Source: Neolewinella antarctica
GTDB taxonomy: Bacteria > Bacteroidota > Bacteroidia > Chitinophagales > Saprospiraceae
DNA: 64,000 nucleotides
Assembly (NCBI RefSeq): GCF_011927835.1
Contig: NZ_JAATJH010000004.1
Span: 111,656-175,655, forward strand
Reading direction: 5' to 3'
Of the stretch, positions 7,726-15,347 are shown in pieces. The notes beneath the pieces were generated by a model, which did no database searches, was not told the DNA's origin, and saw only the letters and a list, made by a program, of their open reading frames with translations. Made by a program: the position numbers and the translations under genes. Position 1 is the first letter of the stretch. Every line of letters starts with the position of its first letter.

Positions 7726-7793
7726 ATTTACACCTCTGATGAACTTTTTATCTGCACTTCGTGGCAGATAAAAAGATACATCCGAGGAGAAAT
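7726..7793. repeat. Hairpin element, CTGATGAAC family, copy 1
   Basis: The element reads ATTTACACCTCTGATGAACT at its left end and ...GATACATCCGAGGAGAAAT at its right. A central stem TATCTGC/GCAGATA is capped by acttcgtg. The whole is an imperfect palindrome lying between hisG and hisD. Four related copies occur at 19472-19540, 19592-19664, 63315-63385 and 63413-63485. Confidence 0.88.
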
Positions 7794-7811
7794 ACTTTAA
7801 TCTTGGAGACC

Positions 7812-9098
7812 ATGAATATTTACGATAATCCGTCCCGGAGCGACTGGGCCGAGCTTACTAAACGGCCGGCTAAGGACCTCACCAGCTTGCGCACCAGCGT
7901 CAGCGCCATCATGGAAAACGTGCGCGCTAATGGAGATGCGGCGATTAAGGAATTGACGGCGAAATTTGACGGCATCGAGCTGCAATCTATCCAAGTCGAT
8001 CAACAGGTCATCGACGCAGCCGGGGAGAAGTTGGATCCAAAGTTGCGCGAAGCTATTCGGCTTGCTAAAAGTAACATCGAGCGGTTTCACCTCGCTCAAA
8101 GAAGTAGAATAGACGAGATCGAAACCATGCCCGGCGTCACTTGCTGGCGGGAGGCCCGGCCGATTCAGAAGGTCGGTTTGTACATCCCCGGCGGCACGGC
8201 ACCGCTGTTTTCCACAGTTTTAATGCTCGCCACGCCGGCCCATATTGCTGGGTGTGAGGAAGTCGTTTTGTGCTCCCCGCCCAATCGAGAAACGGGTGAG
8301 ATTCATCCGGCTGTCCTTTATACAGCAGGTCTTTGCGGCGTAACGAAAGTCTTTCGCGTCGGCGGCGCACAAGCCATCGCGGCCATGACGTACGGCACCG
8401 AATCCGTTCCGAGCGTCTACAAATTATTCGGCCCGGGCAACGCTTACGTGACGGTCGCCAAGCAACTCGCGCAACTGGACGGATTAGCGATCGACATGCC
8501 CGCGGGACCGAGTGAAGTCTTAGTTTGCGCGGACGCAGGTGCCGGGAAAGAAGCCGTAGCGGCCGACCTCCTCGCCCAGGCCGAACACGGGGCGGATAGC
8601 CAGGTGGTGCTCGTCGTGGGTACGGAAGAGCAGGCGAATACGATCAAACAAGAAGTCGATCGGCAACTGGCCGACCTTCCCCGCAAGGAGATGGCTGGCA
8701 AAAGCATCGACAACAGCTTCATTTTAGTGTTACCCGAGCGGCAAGACCAACTGGATTACATCAACGAGTACGCTCCGGAACACCTCATTCTCAGTATGGC
8801 CGAACCACGGAAATTTGCTGCCGGTATTAAAAACGCCGGCTCCATTTTCCTCGGTTACCACACTCCGGAATCCGTCGGCGACTACGCTTCCGGCACGAAC
8901 CACACCTTACCGACTTACGGCTACGCCCGGAATTACAGCGGCGTGAGCCTGGATAGTTTTGTGAAGCAGATCACGTTTCAGGAGCTGACGCGGGCGGGTC
9001 TGGAGCAGCTCGGCCCGGCCGTCATGTTGATGGCGGAGGCGGAGGAGTTGGTGGGGCACGGGCGGGCGGTGTCGGTGCGGCTGGGGCAACCTAGCTGA
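7812..9098 (+). CDS. hisD: Histidinol dehydrogenase HisD
   Basis: HisD is the zinc enzyme that oxidises L-histidinol to histidine in two NAD-dependent steps, the last reactions of the pathway. The 428-residue protein shows the N-terminal region with WREARPIQKVGLYIPGGTAPL, FGPGNAYVTVAKQLA, DMPAGPSEVLVCAD, the signature QAEHGADSQVVLV, and near the end the conserved zinc and substrate-binding stretch VGDYASGTNHTLPTYGYAR. I start at ATG 7812 (MNIYDNPSRSDW, after GGAG at 7805-7808) and not at 7761, because the upstream frame is translation of the hairpin element. Homologues begin near this Met. Confidence 0.96.
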   Translation: MNIYDNPSRSDWAELTKRPAKDLTSLRTSVSAIMENVRANGDAAIKELTAKFDGIELQSIQVDQQVIDAAGEKLDPKLREAIRLAKSNIERFHLAQRSRIDEIETMPGVTCWREARPIQKVGLYIPGGTAPLFSTVLMLATPAHIAGCEEVVLCSPPNRETGEIHPAVLYTAGLCGVTKVFRVGGAQAIAAMTYGTESVPSVYKLFGPGNAYVTVAKQLAQLDGLAIDMPAGPSEVLVCADAGAGKEAVAADLLAQAEHGADSQVVLVVGTEEQANTIKQEVDRQLADLPRKEMAGKSIDNSFILVLPERQDQLDYINEYAPEHLILSMAEPRKFAAGIKNAGSIFLGYHTPESVGDYASGTNHTLPTYGYARNYSGVSLDSFVKQITFQELTRAGLEQLGPAVMLMAEAEELVGHGRAVSVRLGQPS

Positions 9099-9135
9099 AG
9101 GAAGATTCGTTACCTTTAATTACAAATACTTAGTC

Positions 9136-9411
9136 ATGAGTGTCGCGGAAAGAAAGGCGGTTATTTACGATAAACTAGATCGGGTTCCCGAATCTGCGAT
9201 GGAAGCTGTTGAGAACCTACTGGACATATTTATCGGTGCTGTATCTACGGAGGATCACGCTAACCCGACCGATCTGTCGGATTGGGGAGTGGGCGAGGAA
9301 AATTTAGCCGAAGCGCTGCGAAAGTCAGAACAGGATTTTGAGGCTACCGGAGGAATCCCCGCCGAAGTGGTAAACCAGAAAATTGAGAAATGGCTGGACC
9401 AATCAAATTAA
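9136..9411 (+). CDS. Putative antitoxin of a ParE/RelE-type pair
   Basis: This acidic 91-residue protein is encoded directly before, and overlapping by 22 bp, a RelE/ParE-superfamily toxin. The helical N-terminus (residues 1-33, VAERKAVIYDKLDRVPESAM) followed by an acidic, Trp-containing C-terminal half (LSDWGVGEENLAEALRKSEQD) fits the small two-part antitoxins that bind a toxin through the C-terminal half. I do not recognise the exact family. Role is inferred mainly from position. The pair interrupts the histidine operon between hisD and hisC. Confidence 0.65.
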   Translation: MSVAERKAVIYDKLDRVPESAMEAVENLLDIFIGAVSTEDHANPTDLSDWGVGEENLAEALRKSEQDFEATGGIPAEVVNQKIEKWLDQSN

Positions 9412-9728
9412 GGTATTCCAAGGTAGCAGACAAAGGCCTTGATGGAATAATACATTTCTATCTGACCAATTCGGGAAAGAAATCCGCCACGGAATTCTTC
9501 GGAAAGTACCGTAAAAAGATAAATCAGTTGGAGACAATGCCCCGAATGGGATCTCCACTCATCTTGCGTAGTCAACCTGAGAAATCTGGACTGAGGTATT
9601 TGCTGATCGGTAAGAGCTGTCGAATCGTGTATTCTTACAGTCAGGTTGAAAAGCTACTAATGATCCACGTTGTCGTGCACCCAAGAATTAGCGAATCTAC
9701 GTTAGTCGGTCTATTGGAAGAGGAATAA
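9390..9728 (+). CDS. RelE/ParE superfamily toxin
   Basis: This 112-residue basic protein has the compact RelE/ParE fold pattern: an N-terminal strand (IKLRYSKVA), a helical pair (GLDGIIHFYLTNSGKKSATEF; FGKYRKKINQLETMPRMG), then strands with the typical LRYLLIGKSCRIVYSYSQ and MIHVVVHPR. The arrangement of a central Leu-Pro-type turn, R-Y-L and IVY motif resembles ParE gyrase poisons more than ribosome-dependent RelE, but that cannot be settled by eye. The ATG lies inside the antitoxin gene (22-bp overlap), implying translational coupling. The embedding in the his operon means it would be co-transcribed with hisD and hisC unless it has its own promoter. Confidence 0.78.
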   Translation: MAGPIKLRYSKVADKGLDGIIHFYLTNSGKKSATEFFGKYRKKINQLETMPRMGSPLILRSQPEKSGLRYLLIGKSCRIVYSYSQVEKLLMIHVVVHPRISESTLVGLLEEE

Positions 9729-9755
9729 ACTTAGCAGCTAAGCATTAAAACAATC

Positions 9756-9824
9756 ATGAGCAAGCAAACCCCCACCGGCCAACCGGAAATGTTCGCCAAA
9801 GTACTGGTAGATAAAGGCAAGTGA
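9756..9824 (+). CDS. Very small open frame before hisC
   Basis: A 22-codon frame (MSKQTPTGQPEMFAKVLVDKGK) lies between the toxin gene and hisC. Composition is protein-like but it has no recognisable family. It could be a remnant of a truncated gene, a small protein, or chance. Low confidence. Confidence 0.25.
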   Translation: MSKQTPTGQPEMFAKVLVDKGK

Positions 9825-9878
9825 GCGATCGTTAAACTCGATCCGCTTCTCCTCTCCTTACCATCAACTTAACTATTC

Positions 9879-10934
9879 ATGACCAATACACTCATTAACT
9901 GGACGCCAGCCAAAATCACCGCCCTAGTCCGCCCCAATTTACTCCAGCTAAAACCCTACTCCAGCGCCCGCGCCGAATTCAAAGGCCCCGCCGAAGTACT
10001 CCTCGACGCCAACGAAAGCCCCTGGGAAACCGGTCGCAACCGGTACCCCGACCCCCAATCCACCGAGCTCCGGAAAGCTTTCGGTAAACTCCGTGGCTTC
10101 AATCCGGATCAAATCGTTTGGGGCAACGGCTCGGACGAACTCGTCGACCAAATCACCCGGATTTTCTGTAATGCGGGAGACGCCGTCCACGCCCTGCCGC
10201 CCACCTTCGGGATGTATAAAGTTGCAGCCGGGATTGCCGATGCGGAGTTCCGAGCAACGACGCTAACCGAGAATTTCACCATCCCGGTCGAAGAACTGAA
10301 AGCGAGCTGGGATAAGAAGAGCAAAGTGCTCTGGCTCTGTAGCCCCAACAACCCGAGCGGAAACGCCATTGACGGAGAAGTGCTGGAAGATCTGATCCGC
10401 AGCTTCCCCGGAATCGTCGTGCTGGATGAAGCGTACATTGACTTCGTACCGGAATTAAGCTTCGTATCCAGACTCGAAAAATTTCCAAATCTCATCATCA
10501 CCCAGACCCTAAGCAAAGGGTGGGGCATGGCCGGTATTCGTTGTGGCGCCGCCTTCGCTTCGCCCTTCATCATCCGGATGTTGAATACGATCAAGATGCC
10601 TTACAACATCAATGTCTTGACGACCGGCGTCGCGCTGGAGATGCTAAGTAAGCCAGCGGAGATGGAACAGAAGGTGGCTACAATGATCTCCGAGCGGAAG
10701 CGGTTGGAACGGGGATTATGGGAGATGGACCTAGTTGAACACGTCTTTCCTTCCGTGACGAATTTTATGTTGGTTCGGTTCAAAGACTCCGCCAAGGTGT
10801 ACCAGCATTTACTGGATAAAGCCATCGTCGTTCGTAACCAGGCTTACCAGCCGAACGCGGAGAATTGCTTGCGCATCACGGCGGGTTTGAGTGAAGAGAA
10901 CGATCGCTTACTGGCGGCGCTGCGGGAGTTGTAA
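9879..10934 (+). CDS. hisC: Histidinol-phosphate aminotransferase HisC
   Basis: HisC is the PLP enzyme that transfers the amino group of glutamate to imidazole-acetol phosphate. At 351 residues it has standard fold-type I features: LLDANESPWE near the start, WGNGSDELVDQITR, LCSPNNPSGN, VVLDEAYIDF, and the PLP-lysine motif TLSKGWGMAGIRCG (Lys near 213). The C-terminal arginine region NCLRITAGLSEEN is present. It follows the toxin gene by 150 bp and precedes hisB by 55 bp in the same orientation, consistent with one operon. Confidence 0.96.
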   Translation: MTNTLINWTPAKITALVRPNLLQLKPYSSARAEFKGPAEVLLDANESPWETGRNRYPDPQSTELRKAFGKLRGFNPDQIVWGNGSDELVDQITRIFCNAGDAVHALPPTFGMYKVAAGIADAEFRATTLTENFTIPVEELKASWDKKSKVLWLCSPNNPSGNAIDGEVLEDLIRSFPGIVVLDEAYIDFVPELSFVSRLEKFPNLIITQTLSKGWGMAGIRCGAAFASPFIIRMLNTIKMPYNINVLTTGVALEMLSKPAEMEQKVATMISERKRLERGLWEMDLVEHVFPSVTNFMLVRFKDSAKVYQHLLDKAIVVRNQAYQPNAENCLRITAGLSEENDRLLAALREL

Positions 10935-10989
10935 TTTTGCGGCTCCATTCCTATCTACCCGGCATCTGCGCTAGCGCATAAATATTCCA

Positions 10990-12126
10990 ATGAAAAAGAT
11001 TCTCTTCCTCGACCGCGACGGCACCCTCATCCTCGAACCCGCCGATTACCAGGTCGACCACGTGGACAAACTCAATTTCTACCCCGGCGTCTTCCGCTGG
11101 CTCGGGCGGATCGTCCGGGAACTGGATTACGAGCTAGTAATGGTGACGAATCAGGACGGGTTGGGAACGGAGAGCTACCCGGAAACGAATTTCTGGCCGA
11201 CGCACAACGCCATGCTTCGCGCCCTCGAAGCGGAAGGCATCACTTTTTCCGAGCAGATCATCGACCGCACCTTCGCCGCCGACAATCAGCCGACGCGCAA
11301 GCCGGGAACCAAACTCGTCGAGCACTACCTGACCGACGATTACGATCTAGCGAATAGCTACGTCGTCGGTGATCGGCTGACGGATATTCAATTAGCCAAG
11401 AATATGGGGGCAAAAGGTATCTGGATCGCTACCGATCCCGAACTCGGCGTCGAAGAACTCAACGCCGATCAGCTTGCAGGCCTCACCGAAACCATCGCTC
11501 TACGTACCACCGACTGGGAAGATATTTATCGTCTTTTACGCCTAGAATCCCGCACTGCCAGCGTCCGGCGCACCACCAAGGAAACCGACATCCAAATCGA
11601 ACTGGACCTCGACGGCACCGGCAAAACCGACATGGAAACCGGCCTCGGCTTTTTCGACCACATGCTCGACCAGCTCGGCCGCCACTCCGGTTGTGACTTA
11701 AAAGTCCACGTAAAAGGCGATCTCCACATCGACGAGCACCACACGATCGAAGATACCGCCATTGCCCTCGGCGAAGCCTTCGCCACCGCGCTGGGCGACA
11801 AACTCGGCATCGAACGCTACGGCTTCAACCTAGTGATGGACGAGTCTACAGTCGACGTCCGCCTCGACTTCGGCGGCCGCCCCTGGCTTGTCTGGGATTG
11901 TGACTACAAACGCGAAAAGATCGGCGATATGCCGACGGAGATGTTCCACCACTTCTTCAAGTCCTTCAGCGATGGGGCTAAGTGTAACCTGGCGATTAAG
12001 GCGGAGGGGCAGAATGAGCATCATATGATTGAAGCGACATTTAAAGCATTAGCTAAGTCTATTAAAATGGCCAAGCGCCGGGATGTTGATAATATGCGGT
12101 TGCCTTCGACTAAGGGATTACTGTAG
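10990..12126 (+). CDS. hisB: Bifunctional histidinol-phosphatase / imidazoleglycerol-phosphate dehydratase HisB
   Basis: The two halves catalyse the histidinol-phosphate phosphatase step and the imidazoleglycerol-phosphate dehydration step. The N-terminal HAD phosphatase (about 1-170) has the nucleophile motif DRDGT at 8-12 and [14 protein letters not shown]. The dehydratase (about 180-378) shows [32 protein letters not shown], the metal-binding [16 protein letters not shown], and ending [18 protein letters not shown]. At 378 residues it is of the fused enterobacterial type, which is also the usual form in Bacteroidota. The gene is the fourth pathway gene in the operon. Confidence 0.97.
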   Translation: MKKILFLDRDGTLILEPADYQVDHVDKLNFYPGVFRWLGRIVRELDYELVMVTNQDGLGTESYPETNFWPTHNAMLRALEAEGITFSEQIIDRTFAADNQPTRKPGTKLVEHYLTDDYDLANSYVVGDRLTDIQLAKNMGAKGIWIATDPELGVEELNADQLAGLTETIALRTTDWEDIYRLLRLESRTASVRRTTKETDIQIELDLDGTGKTDMETGLGFFDHMLDQLGRHSGCDLKVHVKGDLHIDEHHTIEDTAIALGEAFATALGDKLGIERYGFNLVMDESTVDVRLDFGGRPWLVWDCDYKREKIGDMPTEMFHHFFKSFSDGAKCNLAIKAEGQNEHHMIEATFKALAKSIKMAKRRDVDNMRLPSTKGLL

Positions 12127-12136
12127 CTGGAGTTTG

Positions 12137-12290
12137 GAGTATAGACCGTGCTTCGCACTGAAAGAGTAAAGAATAAAGACGGCTCCGAACTCGGTTTATT
12201 GTTATCGATTTTAATCGGACTAAATCCAAATATTTACCGGCCAACTAAAAAGTCATAACTCTATTCTCTTTATTCTTTCCTCTATACTCC
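12137..12290. repeat. Inverted repeat spanning the hisB-hisH gap
   Basis: The left arm GGAGTATAG (12137-12145) plus GAAAGAGTAAAGAATAAAG (12161-12179) mirrors the right arm 12268-12290 (CTTTATTCTTTCCTCTATAC then TCC). The left arm is interrupted by a small hairpin GTGC-TTC-GCAC. The structure occupies most of the 172-bp gap in the operon and ends 9 bp before the hisH start. It could be a processing or attenuation structure, or an inserted palindromic element. Confidence 0.7.
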
Positions 12291-12298
12291 CTTCCCAA

Positions 12299-12889
12299 AT
12301 GGTCGCAGTAATCAACTACAACGCTGGCAACATTCGCTCCGTCCTCTACGCCCTCGAACGCATTGGCGTCGAGCACGTACTGACGGACGATCACGACGTG
12401 ATTCGCAAGGCGGATAAAGTAATCTTCCCGGGTGTCGGCGCGGCAGCGAGTACGATGAAGCACCTCAACGAAACGGGCCTGACGGAGTTAATTCGTTCGC
12501 TTAAACAACCCGTTTTCGGTATCTGTGTCGGAATGCAATTATTGTGCAGCCACAGTGAAGAAGGTGACGTGGACTGTATCGGCGTTTTCCCCGAAAAGGT
12601 AAAACGCTTCCGGCCGGAGAATGGGGATAAGGTGCCGCACATGGGCTGGAATACCGTGCGGCTGAACGAACGCAACGATTGGGTTAGCCCTGAAATAGAC
12701 GGGGAATACTGTTATTACGTCCACAGCTATTACGTGGAGGCGGGCTCGGATACGGTGGCGACGACAGAGTATTGCGGGAAGGAATACGCGTCGATGATGC
12801 GGCGGGGGAACTTTTACGCGGCGCAGTTTCATCCGGAGAAATCCGCTGGGGTGGGGGAGCGGATTTTGCGGGATTTTTTGGGGGTTTGA
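12299..12889 (+). CDS. hisH: Imidazole glycerol phosphate synthase glutaminase subunit HisH
   Basis: HisH releases ammonia from glutamine and passes it to HisF in the imidazole glycerol phosphate synthase complex. The 196-residue class I glutamine amidotransferase has VAVINYNAGNIRSV at the N-terminus, the oxyanion-loop PGVGAA, the nucleophile Cys76 in FGICVGMQLLC, and the His-Glu partners in FHPEKS. Family length is about 195-215. Its obligate partner HisF is not in the window: the next genes are hypotheticals, so the operon is cut or rearranged after hisH. Confidence 0.95.
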   Translation: MVAVINYNAGNIRSVLYALERIGVEHVLTDDHDVIRKADKVIFPGVGAAASTMKHLNETGLTELIRSLKQPVFGICVGMQLLCSHSEEGDVDCIGVFPEKVKRFRPENGDKVPHMGWNTVRLNERNDWVSPEIDGEYCYYVHSYYVEAGSDTVATTEYCGKEYASMMRRGNFYAAQFHPEKSAGVGERILRDFLGV

Positions 12890-12909
12890 GTTACAATTAA
12901 ATATCAACC

Positions 12910-13257
12910 ATGAATAAGTATATCTCAGAGTTAATAAGCCGCATTCCGAAGGACATGAACGACTTCATTGCCGATGGTTTGGATGACGCCTACACTGAAA
13001 AGGACGTTGCCAAATGTATAGTCATTTTACGTGATTACTTGCAGGAAATAAAGACAGCTCAATCGCAGGATCAAGCTATGGAGACCGTCAAGGTTGCGGT
13101 CCTGAAGTTAAATGATTTGAATGATGCGTGCCAGGGCGCGTTGATCGAGACTGGCCAGCGTGAAGATATTGCTGAATTACTACAAGCCGCATTCGTCGAA
13201 AAAGGATTCACCGTTCCCCCATCGGGTGATATTACGGAGGATTACCGGGACTGGTGA
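12910..13257 (+). CDS. Hypothetical protein downstream of hisH
   Basis: This 115-residue acidic, predominantly helical soluble protein (ISELISRIPKDMNDFIADGL; KLNDLNDACQGALIETGQRE) has no motif I recognise. It begins 20 bp after hisH in the same direction, so it is probably on the his transcript. It has the look of a small immunity-like or regulatory helical protein, but no function can be assigned. Confidence 0.65.
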   Translation: MNKYISELISRIPKDMNDFIADGLDDAYTEKDVAKCIVILRDYLQEIKTAQSQDQAMETVKVAVLKLNDLNDACQGALIETGQREDIAELLQAAFVEKGFTVPPSGDITEDYRDW

Positions 13258-13268
13258 TGCTAAGTAAT

Positions 13269-13484
13269 TTACGCTGGCCCCTTTGCCAAAGCATCTAGCA
13301 CATCTTTGTGCGATTCCATTATTTCTGAAGCGATTCGATCAAACTCATGATCGGTCAGTTCTAAATCCTCACGCGTTGGACCATTCGGAAATTTAGCTAA
13401 GCGGCGGGAAATATCTTTACGCACGATTTCTTCTAAGGTTGTGACTATGTCGGGATACTGTAATCTCATTTTGTTTAGGTCCAT
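13269..13484 (-). CDS. Small hypothetical protein, convergent with the his operon
   Basis: This 71-residue protein (MDLNKMRLQYPD...LDALAKGPA) is charged and helical with no recognised family. The frame stays open upstream to an ATG at 13589, but that extension begins MHPRPRP, which is translation of a dispersed GC-rich repeat (13568-13588), so I prefer the internal Met at 13484. The start is uncertain and the longer form (106 residues) remains possible. Confidence 0.5.
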   Translation of the reverse strand: MDLNKMRLQYPDIVTTLEEIVRKDISRRLAKFPNGPTREDLELTDHEFDRIASEIMESHKDVLDALAKGPA

Positions 13485-13567
13485 CCGGTATAAGTATTTC
13501 ACGTGAAACAGTTTCACGAAGTTAATTAGTTGCTCACTATTGTAAAGTAGGGTGAATTCTATCGGTT

Positions 13568-13588
13568 TTGGGCGCGGTCGCGGGTGCA
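13568..13588. repeat. GC-rich dispersed repeat, short form
   Basis: GGGCGCGGTCGCGGGTGCAA, the reverse complement of the family consensus GGCACCCGCGACCGCGCCC. It lies 112 bp upstream of the cytochrome gene start. Confidence 0.85.
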
Positions 13589-13700
13589 ATGGAATCGGGA
13601 AAAGAGCAAAGATTCAAACAAAACAAAGAACTTTGTAAAATAAAGTAAACCCTTTCCGTTCCCGTTCCTTTAGTAAACACACCATCCCCCCCGAAACCGA

Positions 13701-15113
13701 GTGCGTAACCTATTCATCTTTGCTACCCTGCTACTTTTTGTGGCCTGTACCGCCTACCAACCCATCGCCCAGGTCACGAACGTGAACGGTGACCTCTGGA
13801 AAACGCGCGTCCTGCCCGCCAGCCCGCAGGATACGACCGGCGACCCAGCCGCGGGCTTCGACTATTTGCTGCACGGCGATTACATCGGCAGCGGCGTCCC
13901 CATCGAAATCATGCGCAGCGCCGCCAAGCGGATGACCAAGGAGCAACCTTACGATCGGGACTCTCTGAACCAGGGCATTCCCTACAACATGACCGCTTTC
14001 GTATCCGCCAACGGCTCGGAGATCGTTAACGGAAACTGCTTTACCTGCCACGCGGGGCACGTGGATGATCAGTTGGTAATCGGACTAGGGGAGAGCTTTT
14101 CGGACTACGAAAGCAGCATGGTCCTGGCAGGTAAAGGCATGCGGATCGGGATGGCACTGAAGTACAACAAGAAAAAAGACAAGGTCGTCGAAGCGTGGGA
14201 AGACTTCGGCAACTACTTTCAAGTAATGGCCCCCCGCATCAAGACCAACCAACCCGGTGCCAACCCCGCCTTCCGCCTGGCCGAAGCCTGCATGATGCAC
14301 CGCGACCCGGACGATCTGACCTTTACCGAGGAGCCACAGTTTGAGATGTGGGACTACAACATCGCCACCGACACCCCGCCGCTCTGGCAGGTGAAGAAAA
14401 AGAATACGCTCTACTATACGGGAATCGGACGGGGGAGTATGCCCAAGTTGCTACTGCAGGCTAGCGTACTGGGCGTGCCGGACAGTAGCCAATCCCGCCA
14501 GTCCGTCAATGCTTTTAAGGACGTGTACGCTTGGTTACTCGAGTTGGAATCGCCCCCGTTTCCCCGGGAGGTGGACCAACCACTCGCCGCGGCGGGCGAG
14601 CCGATTTTCGGGAAAAAGTGCGCCGGCTGCCACGGTACTTACGGGGCTACGGACGACGAAGATACTTACCCCAACAAGGTCGTCAACCTTGACGTGATTA
14701 AGACTGACCGGCTGTATTCCGACTACATCCAACAGTCCGGTATCGTAGACTGGTACAACAAAAGTTGGTTCGCCACGTCGGAACCGAAATCCGCCTTCAC
14801 CCCCAACCAGGGCTACGTAGCACCACCGCTCGACGGCGTCTGGGCGAGTGCACCTTATTTCCACAACGGATCCGTTCCTAACCTTTACGAAGTACTTAAC
14901 TCCGAAGCCCGCACCGAGCGGTGGACGCGCACGGGTGACGCCAAAGACGTTGACTGGGACAAGATGGGCTGGAACTACGACCCCGAACCGAAGAACAAGA
15001 AATGGACTTTCGACACCACGCTGCCGGGTTTTAGCAACGTCGGGCATTACTTCGGAGATAAGCTGACCGACGAGGAACGCTGGGCGGTGGTGGAGTACTT
15101 GAAGACACTATAA
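13701..15113 (+). CDS. Di-heme c-type cytochrome lipoprotein, RoxA/RoxB-like
   Basis: This 470-residue exported protein has a lipoprotein signal (LLLFVAC, Cys near 16), so it is probably anchored to a membrane outside the cytoplasm. Two heme c sites are visible, CFTCH (113-117) and CAGCH (307-311). The later stretch GYVAPPLDGVWASAPYFHNG with VPNLYEVL is characteristic of the di-heme RoxA/RoxB and cytochrome c peroxidase-like group, where it surrounds the active-site heme. Known members include rubber oxygenases, but most Bacteroidota homologues have no assigned substrate. The start is GTG at 13701, giving a proper signal peptide. The gene is alone with 230 bp on the downstream side. Confidence 0.8.
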   Translation: MRNLFIFATLLLFVACTAYQPIAQVTNVNGDLWKTRVLPASPQDTTGDPAAGFDYLLHGDYIGSGVPIEIMRSAAKRMTKEQPYDRDSLNQGIPYNMTAFVSANGSEIVNGNCFTCHAGHVDDQLVIGLGESFSDYESSMVLAGKGMRIGMALKYNKKKDKVVEAWEDFGNYFQVMAPRIKTNQPGANPAFRLAEACMMHRDPDDLTFTEEPQFEMWDYNIATDTPPLWQVKKKNTLYYTGIGRGSMPKLLLQASVLGVPDSSQSRQSVNAFKDVYAWLLELESPPFPREVDQPLAAAGEPIFGKKCAGCHGTYGATDDEDTYPNKVVNLDVIKTDRLYSDYIQQSGIVDWYNKSWFATSEPKSAFTPNQGYVAPPLDGVWASAPYFHNGSVPNLYEVLNSEARTERWTRTGDAKDVDWDKMGWNYDPEPKNKKWTFDTTLPGFSNVGHYFGDKLTDEERWAVVEYLKTL

Positions 15114-15180
15114 AGGGAGCCGCGGTGGTTACAAAATCCTTCCGGGTGGTGCCCCCGGCACACTGCTTCTCCCTCAGAAA

Positions 15181-15207
15181 CCCGGCACCCGCGACTGCGC
15201 CCCAAAG
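15181..15207. repeat. GC-rich dispersed repeat, short form
   Basis: CCCGGCACCCGCGACTGCGC followed by CCCAAAG, one mismatch from the family consensus, between the cytochrome gene and the GCS2-CBS gene. Confidence 0.85.
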
Positions 15208-15347
15208 TGGAAAATTTGGGGGACAATCGAGCTCTTCGGAATCATTTTCGGCAAATGCGACCGTAACCCATATAATTCCCCGTAAAACACCCGCCCCATC
15301 GCTTACCTTAGCGGCTAGTAAGAAACCGACTAGACACGCCACGCAAC

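Noticed and set aside
7761-7811. Upstream start for hisD
   Set aside because: The extra 17 residues are translation of a hairpin element with copies elsewhere; homologues start at MNIYD-like positions.
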